Under the pieces are notes generated by a model. It did not search any database. It had not been told where the DNA came from and saw only the letters and a program-made list of their open reading frames with translations. The position numbers and the translations under genes were made by a program. Shown here piece after piece: positions 58,637 through 64,000 of a stretch of 64,000 bases of DNA (position 1 is the first letter of the stretch; the number at the start of each line of letters is the position of its first letter). This stretch comes from Tachypleus tridentatus (lineage: Eukaryota; Arthropoda; Merostomata; Xiphosura; Limulidae): assembly GCF_004210375.1 (NCBI RefSeq), contig NW_027467782.1, positions 24,283,276 through 24,347,275 on the forward strand. The letters are read 5' to 3'.

Positions 58637-58678
58637 GTGAACCTGACGATGACCGAAGAAGGTAGAAACGTTGTTCGC
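58637..58678 (+). ncRNA. Hammerhead-ribozyme-like motif, PLE family A
   Basis: Order: GTGAAC (stem I), CTGACGA, one extra T, stem II GACC-GAAGAA-GGTA, GAAAC, GTT, GTTCGC (stem I). Stem I pairs completely (six pairs, one G-U). The conserved CUGANGA and GAAA are intact; position N7 differs from the 31-kb copy, as allowed. Stem II keeps three pairs. Self-complementary ACGT implies dimer formation for stem III. Cleavage would follow GUU. Activity is not shown. Confidence 0.65.
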
Positions 58679-58693
58679 TCCTCTATTTAAAAA

Positions 58694-58970
58694 GGCCCGG
58701 CATGGCCAAGCGCGTTAAGGCGTGCGACTCATAATCCGAGGGTCGCGGGTTCACGCTCACGTCGCGCCAAACATGCTCGCCCTCCCAGCCGTGGGGACGT
58801 AAAAATTGTGTGGTCAATCCCACTATTCGTTGGTAAAAGAATACCCCAAGAGTTGGCGGTGGGTGGTGATGACTAGCTGCCTTCCCTCTAGTCTTACACT
58901 GCTAAATTAGGGACGGCTAGCACAGATAGCCCTCGAGTAGCTTTGTGCGAAATTCCAAAAAACAAACAAA
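58694..58970 (+). mobile_element. tRNA-derived SINE, near-consensus
   Basis: Full head GGCCCGGCATGGCCAAGCGC, B-box area GTCGCGGGTTCACGCTCACG, body and CAAAAAACAAACAAA tail. Imperfect target-site duplication CCTCTATTTAAAA / CCTCTACGTAAAA. Inserted 16 bases after the ribozyme-like motif. Confidence 0.95.
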
Positions 58971-59050
58971 CCTCTACGTAAAATATTTTCTCAACCCGAA
59001 CAAGCCGTTTTTACATGTATATTTTTCTCTACAAGTGGGTTTTCTCGACA

Positions 59051-59426
59051 TCACTGAAAAATGAAACGTTACCTAGTTGTATACAATCTTTTCCGAACAT
59101 GTTGATAATAATGATATTGTTTCAATTTACATGTAATATTATTCATAACTCTGTAAAAAAAAAACTGTTTAATTGATATATGCAATAAGGTGAAATCATA
59201 ATTTGAAACTGTTTTAAGCTCATGAATACAAAAAAACAAACAAAAGAAGTAGTAAAACCATCAGTAAAAAGTGGTTGACATTTTTATCTTGTTCTCCAAC
59301 TAGAAAAATAAAACAACTCGATATGATTATACATGTCCCTGTGTCAGTATTGGTAATACATACTTTCAACTGTTTCTAGGAATACCAGTTCATATGATAA
59401 TACACGTACAAACTGTATTGTTTTTT
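59051..59426. other. Nothing recognised
   Basis: AT-rich, no gene or named repeat. Confidence 0.4.
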
Positions 59427-59434
59427 AGCATGGC

Positions 59435-59807
59435 TTGTTTGTTTGTTTTTTGGAATTTCGCACAAAGCTACTCGAGGGCTATCTGTGCTAGCCGTCCCTA
59501 ATATAGCAGTGTAAGATTAGACGGAAGGCAGCTAGTCATCACTACCCACCACCAACTCTTGAACTACTCTTTTACCAACGAATAGTGGGATTGACTGTAA
59601 CATTATAACGCTCCCACGGTTAGGAGGGTGAGCATGTTTGGCGCGACGCGGGCACGAACCCGCGACCCTCGGATTACGAGTCGCACGCCTTACGCGCTTG
59701 GCCACGCCGGGCCTGAAAGGGAAGGCATGTTTGTTGTACTTGGGATTCGAACCCACGACCCTCGGATTACGACTCCATTACTGTAACCACCTGGCCATGC
59801 CGGGCTC
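59435..59807 (-). mobile_element. Two-headed (dimeric) tRNA-SINE
   Basis: On the - strand it starts GCCCGGCATGGCCAGGTGGT with a complete tRNA-like head (to about 59735), a short body start (AAACATGCCTTCCCTTTCAG), then a second complete head (GGCCCGGCGTGGCCAAGCGC at 59714) with full body and tail. One perfect duplication, AGCATGGC, encloses the whole unit (59427-59434, 59808-59815), and none lies between the two heads. Confidence 0.88.
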
Positions 59808-59815
59808 AGCATGGC

Positions 59816-60603
59816 CTATCCTCCGACTATTTGCAGAAAAACAAGTCGATATGAAAATAGATGTTAACGGTGCCAGTTTTAGTCTGTTATGCTCTCCGAT
59901 TGTTTATAAAAAATAAGTCTTAAACATGTGCCTAATTAGTTTTGAAATTCCCTGTTGTTTTATTATTTATCATTGACAATACTAGTGACTTCAAGTTGTT
60001 GTCATTTATTGTTTACATCGTTTTAACACGCAGCCGTCATTAGTTTGACAGAAAGTTTGGGTAGTTCTAATAAGTATAATACTCTGAAAACGTGTTTGTT
60101 TTCATAATGAGCTCAGTACCGTCAAATACTTTTCTCACGTCAAGTATTTTCTGCTTATTATTTGTGCCCTCGAAATTTGTGCTCTTTGTAATTTCGAAAA
60201 CTGGGGTCAAGATATAGTATTTTGTAATTTGAAACCAAGTAATAACTTAGTTTACTCACTTTTAGCTTATTTATCAAGCAGAATAAAATAACCATCATTT
60301 TAAGTGTAAAAGTAAACACAACTTTACTGTTGTAAAATTGAGGCCATTGCCGTAACAATAATGGCTTATAGGTTTAAAACTGATCACATTTTACATGTAA
60401 TTCGTTGTCTTAACATATTTGAAGGAAAGTAGTTTTAACAAATCTATTGTCCTTAAACATCAAAAATTTATTTAACATTTTCAAATGTTAGAAATTTCAA
60501 ACTACTTTTAAAATTATGGAATTTAAACAACTTATTTATTCCCAATAATTTATATGTACCAAATTAATAAGAACAAATAATTCTATTTGCTTTTAGAACT
60601 TAC
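59816..60603. other. Intron or flank of the Sidestep-like gene
   Basis: AT-rich. The donor of the downstream exon (CTG|GTAAGT on the - strand) lies at its right edge, so this is intron of the - strand gene. No further exon seen. Confidence 0.5.
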
Positions 60604-60714
60604 CAGTACCAGAGATACAAGTGAGAAACAGTCTGGAACCTTCGTTATACGGCCCAATTTTCCCGTATACAGGTGTATTGGTATTACCGAGAATAGTAAC
60701 ATCCTTTGACGCAA
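60604..60714 (-). CDS. Sidestep-like Ig protein, exon opening Ig domain 2
   Basis: On the - strand an acceptor (TCTTATTATGCAG) and a donor (ACTG|GTAAGT) enclose 111 nt, phase 1 in and out. It joins exon 61965-62297 in frame to read VASKDVTILGNTNTPVYGKI then GPYNEGSRLFLTCISGTG. GPYNEG.RL.L.C is what the second Ig domain of Sidestep-family proteins looks like, with the first Ig cysteine present. The exon ends right after the first strands, so the rest of the domain is encoded further left, outside what I could locate. Confidence 0.8.
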
Positions 60715-61964
60715 CTGCATAATAAGATGTTTCTCATACAGATTAAACTTTCAATGAAATCCATCAAACGTTAATAAAAGCTTTTAATTTCTAATGATAT
60801 TTTAAACGTTTGTTTGATTTCGAATTTCGCGCAAAGCTACTCGAGGGCTATCTGTGCAAGCTGTTCCTAATTTAGAAGTGTAAGACTAAAGGGAAGGCAG
60901 CAAACTCTTAAACTACTCTTTTTACCAACGAATAGTGGGATTGATCGTCACATTATAACGCCCTCGCGGCTGAAAGGGCGAGCATGTTCGGTGCGACCAG
61001 AATTCGAACCCGTGACAATCGGTTTACGAGTCGAACGCCTTAACGCGCTTGGCCATGCCGGGCCAAAAAATGATATTTTAAACGTGAAAATAGTCAAAGT
61101 TATAAGGTTAAGAAAAGGTAGTACGAGAAATATGAGCTATCGTTTAATTGTGGCAAAATATTTCTGATAAAAAACAACAGCATATAGTCATATCAGTTAT
61201 AACTTTACACCTTCACGAACTGATTGCGTCTTGATAATAAATTATATCAAGGTTTGGATTGGGGACGGAAAAGGTTTAATGACAATAAGATTTGTTTGTA
61301 AAGACTTAACAAGAATTTCATGGAAATTCTGACACTTCCCTAAAGTAGAGAAAATAATTAGTTTATTTCATCTTCCTTAACACAGCTACAAAAACGCCTT
61401 CAAACGTATAACTGGCCCCTGGGAGTGGATGGGAGAATTGTAATGAAACTAGGTAACGTGATAAAACTAAAACCGTTTATTTTGTATTTTTGCCGAAGGT
61501 CTAACGAACACCGGTTCTAAAGAAGGCCAAAACAAATTTGCTGAAACAGTAGTGATTAATAGAGTATATATATATATACGAACCTAATTTTAATTTATTG
61601 GTTCTTTTCTTTTAGAGCTATGACACTCACATATTTAAAGCAAGATATTGATGTACTTATAAAAGAATGTTGGATTCATTGCTTAAGTTGTAAGTCTGAT
61701 AAGCAGTTCTAAATAGAAAACTTTTTTCCTAGTCTTCAAATACGAGCTACGAATACACAAGAGTGAATGCGGTATAAAGGAAAAGTTATGTCTTTCTTTA
61801 CTTAACATATTTTCTACAAAATTCTACATATTTAGTAAACCTAGCAATTCTACAAAATCTATATTTTCATGTTACGTAACATTTCCTCCACAGAGCTCTT
61901 TGTTTTATTCGATTTCAAATGAAGTGTTCGTATAATTCCCTGCAGTATTAAACTATACACTTAC
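60715..61964. other. Intron of the Sidestep-like gene
   Basis: Contains one SINE (60810-61064). The rest is AT-rich with a short TA repeat near 61566. Confidence 0.7.
60810..61064 (-). mobile_element. tRNA-derived SINE in intron
   Basis: Main family, inverted, with a deletion in the CATCACCACCCACCGCC part of the body. A perfect 17-bp duplication, AATGATATTTTAAACGT, lies at 60793-60809 and 61069-61085, with four A between the SINE head and the right copy. Confidence 0.95.
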
Positions 61965-62297
61965 CAATAACATCCAGCGTCATAAAGTCGTTCAGGGTTC
62001 GTCCGTACCGAAAATCAACCCTGCAACTATAATCTCCTTCATCATCTTTCTCTACACGGTTGATGATTAATACAGACTGTTGTTCGCTCACGTTGAAGTA
62101 GGCCCTTTGTCCAAGTAACTCACCAGTGAAATATTTGGCGTTCTTCAAGGGCCCTCTTCTGGAATCCATACTTATAATAGGAGCATTGATTCCTCTCTTG
62201 TACCATAGCACCAGAGATACGGAGTCGTCTTCTGAAGGAAGACTGATATTACAAGATATATGAGCAGATTCACCCAAGACGGCTTGGTACATAGGAG
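61965..62297 (-). CDS. Sidestep-like immunoglobulin-superfamily protein, Ig V domain exon
   Basis: A 333-nt symmetric phase 1-1 exon on the - strand with acceptor CAGTTTTTGCAG and donor ATTG|GTAAGT. It encodes one complete V-type Ig domain. Counting from the Met of PMYQAVLGE: first Cys at 14 (SCNIS), core Trp at 30 (LVLWYKRG), DEGDYSC at 84-90 with the second Cys, then RVDFRYGRT. Two N-glycosylation sequons (NIS, NVS) fit an extracellular domain. The combination of LVLWYK, PI.S.D.R and D.G.Y.CRVDFR resembles the first Ig domain of Drosophila Sidestep and its paralogues, cell-surface ligands of Beaten-path receptors in motor-axon guidance. Arthropods have many such paralogues, so no individual gene is assigned. 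Signal-peptide exon not found; it should lie to the right. Confidence 0.85.
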
Positions 62298-62780
62298 CTG
62301 CAAAAACTGATGAAATTTAACAGTATTAACTTCGGGCGTTAATATGTGTACGAGGACATTAGGCGTGCTCGCAGCAGCAGTCAGCTAGACAGTTCTTAAG
62401 TAAGCTGCATCATATGAGGAAGGAAAAAAGTTGCTCATTGCGAACCGTCGATAAAATTTTTAATTTTCGTCCAGATAGAAAACTCAGTATTGTTAACAAG
62501 TTTGTATTTTTTTCTAATTATTTGTACCAAACGTTATTATAAGTTGTGTTGTTCTTTGTACATTAAAATATATTTGTGTTAAGAAAGAAAACTGTTTGTA
62601 AACCTTGTTGACAAATAATATTAATTTGATACATATCGACATTCAATTTACTTCCAAATGTGAATTTAGATTCCAGGCTACTTGATATCGTAATATCTGG
62701 CATAATAAATAGGAAACTCGACTGGGATAAATTTGTATTATTTTGTCGAATATTGTAATTAAGTTCTTTAATAAAATTCT
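62298..62780. other. Upstream intron of the Sidestep-like gene
   Basis: AT-rich. No exon or named repeat. Confidence 0.45.
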
Positions 62781-62784
62781 ATCT

Positions 62785-63650
62785 TTATTATCTTACACAC
62801 AAACATAACATTCCACTTCTATAAAATTCTAGAGAGTGACAATCATTATTATATTATTAACAAGCGTAATGCCACCCCCTAGTACAGCGATATGTCTTCG
62901 GATTTACAACGCAAAATCACGGATTCGATTCCCCGCGGTGGGCTCAGCAGATAGCCCGCGTGGCTTTGCTATAAGAAAACACACACAAGCGTAATATTTT
63001 CGACCTGTACATTTTTATGGTGTAGTGAAACAATAATTATTATTTTATCGACAGACGTTTCATAATTCTTCAGAAAACTGGGTGATGTAATAATCTGTAT
63101 TATATTATTTTATTCTTTTACAACATGCAACTGGATGCCAAACGTTATTCTCTTTGATAAGTGCATTATTGTTCTATATAATTTTATGATGTTAACAACC
63201 TTTGTCATATTTTCCTTTTGTACAGTTGTAAGGTATGACGTTGTTTATTATCTTATCGTCAAAATTAACATTGTTCTTTGGAATAATTGTACGGTATAAC
63301 AATCATTATTATGTTATTAGAAAGTGTAACATTGTCGTATAATTGTATGGTGGTATAATCCTTATTATCTTATTGAGAAGTGAAACATTAACCTTATATA
63401 TATATATATAATTGCATGGTGCAATAATATTAACTTATCATGTAAAACAATCTGTTATATTCTTGACAACTGAAACATTGTCCTTCTATAAAATCGCATT
63501 GTGTAATGATCTTTATTATTTCATCGAAAAGTGCAATTATGTCCTCATGTTCAAAAGCAGGTGTAACAAATTTTATTTTATTATCGAGAATTATAACTAT
63601 GGCTTTTATTTATTGTATTTTCGAGGTTGAATATTATTTACTGATCTTTT
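62785..63650. repeat. Degenerate tandem repeat, unit about 60 bp
   Basis: Recurrent theme: TTATTATNTTATNNANAAGT, then GNAACATTGTCCTTNTATAA, then TTGTATGGTGTAATAATC. It recurs with mutations about 10-13 times, clearest near 63240, 63300, 63360, 63430 and 63500. Interrupted by a short SINE at 62871-62985. Confidence 0.75.
62871..62985 (+). mobile_element. Second tRNA-SINE family, short copy
   Basis: Head GCCACCCCCTAGTACAGCGA, B-box area CACGGATTCGATTCCCCGCG, then GGGCTCAGCAGATAGCCCGC, GTGGCTTTGCTATAAGAAAA and a CACACA tail. A perfect 10-bp duplication, CAAGCGTAAT, is at 62861-62870 and 62986-62995. Confidence 0.92.
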
Positions 63651-63779
63651 GATCTAATGAAAAGCTGCTAGAATTTCATTGTCCTTTGAGTGCCGTCACA
63701 TCATCTTGGGGATATATAAATGTATTTACCTCAACAAAGGCTGTCAAAGGGTCCATAATGATCACGTTCACGGCAGCTG

Positions 63780-64000
63780 AACAGCTGAACCACTGGAGGG
63801 AAGGAAAGTAAAAACAATAGTGGAGGAAATGGATTATAAATTTAAAGAGGTCATCGTTGTGAGCGATTCCTTGTCAAAGCATATGGCGTAAATAGTGAGA
63901 AAAAAAAAAGAGTTAGATTTTGGTACCTTGAGACATAGGAAAAAGACACAACTGACAGAGCAAGGGATGTAATGAAAGGGACTGGTCACAATGCTGTGTT
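63780..64000 (+). pseudogene. Possible LINE ORF1 esterase-like fragment
   Basis: Shifting frames read FKEVIVVSDSLSKHMA then IVRKKKELDFGTL and ARDVMKGTGHNAV. This recalls the GDS(L)-type SGNH-hydrolase block encoded by ORF1 of some CR1-like LINEs (VVVGDSL.RH..., then ..V.KVMKGTG.NAV). The Gly of GDSL is changed to Ser and a stop follows HMA. It runs off the window end. Confidence 0.35.

Larger units (their letters stand above)
58135..59050 (+). pseudogene. PLE family A 3' half with SINE inserted
   Basis: 58135-58290 reads VFCCIPYIPDIWLKLVRKYG then IPVNTKFIQKPGRTL, the region before the GIY-YIG domain. The central GIY-YIG strand (Y.IQC..C..FYVGE) is deleted: the sequence jumps from KTALTNK to a METRFKEHK-like remnant near 58290. 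It continues KHNITIENTQILNKETNTNK and ends INKYKGTPLYLY near 58495. The 3' region holds a ribozyme-like core (58637-58678). A SINE splits it at 58694-58970; it resumes CCTCTACGTAAAATATTTTC to CTACAAGTGGGTTTTCTCGA. Confidence 0.87.

Noticed and set aside
58694-58770. tRNA gene (and similar heads at 4330, 9936, 20370, 59807)
   Set aside because: tRNA-like part with promoter boxes but always joined to the SINE body and flanked by target-site duplications; these are SINE heads, not tRNA genes.

Overview
The window looks like nuclear DNA of a chelicerate, most probably a horseshoe crab (Limulus/Tachypleus/Carcinoscorpius). It is AT-rich, has large introns, and is packed with one tRNA-derived SINE family that I recognise from horseshoe-crab sequences. 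It also holds Penelope-like (PLE), CR1-like, Jockey-like, DIRS-like and Tc1-like elements and two host genes of metazoan type. The species call is an inference from memory of the repeats, not a database result. A 500-base run of N at 54118-54617 marks an assembly gap.

Layout. 1-6.9 kb: a broken ORF of a repetitive arthropod protein family, a TIR-bearing MITE, a PLE with RT and GIY-YIG remnants, and SINEs. 7.2-18 kb: a large imperfect inverted duplication. Its arms, about 7.66-10.64 kb and 13.81-17.97 kb, carry the same dead Tc1 transposon in opposite orientation; the spacer is about 3.2 kb and arm 2 has about 1.27 kb of extra PLE/LINE sequence. 18-20.4 kb: Tc1, PLE and LINE scraps. 21.3-25.8 kb: a CR1-like LINE with PLE pieces and two Tc1/mariner-type derivatives nested in it. 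26.4-46.5 kb: exons of a host gene on the + strand that I could not name. Three exons are secure by phase and a fourth is a candidate; the introns hold CR1, DIRS, PLE and a nearly full-length Jockey-like LINE. 46.8-48.1 kb: a 44-45 bp minisatellite. 49.2-51 kb: a DIRS tyrosine-recombinase remnant. 51-58 kb: little that I can name. 58.1-59.8 kb: PLE, SINE and a two-headed SINE. 60.6-62.3 kb: two phase-matched exons of a Sidestep-like immunoglobulin-superfamily gene on the - strand. 62.8-63.65 kb: a degenerate tandem repeat of about 60 bp. 63.8-64 kb: a possible LINE ORF1 fragment.

The most interesting signals are as follows. (1) Hammerhead-ribozyme-like cores lie at the 3' ends of the PLE copies, with a pairing stem I, a stem II and a self-complementary stem III. 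(2) The two arms of the inverted duplication share disabling mutations, so one already dead locus was duplicated in inverted orientation. (3) A 31-bp minisatellite arose by expansion of the codons for a conserved LINE C-terminal motif. (4) A two-headed tRNA-SINE is bracketed by a single target-site duplication. Nearly every element is broken, so the region is mainly a fossil record of transposition around two living genes.
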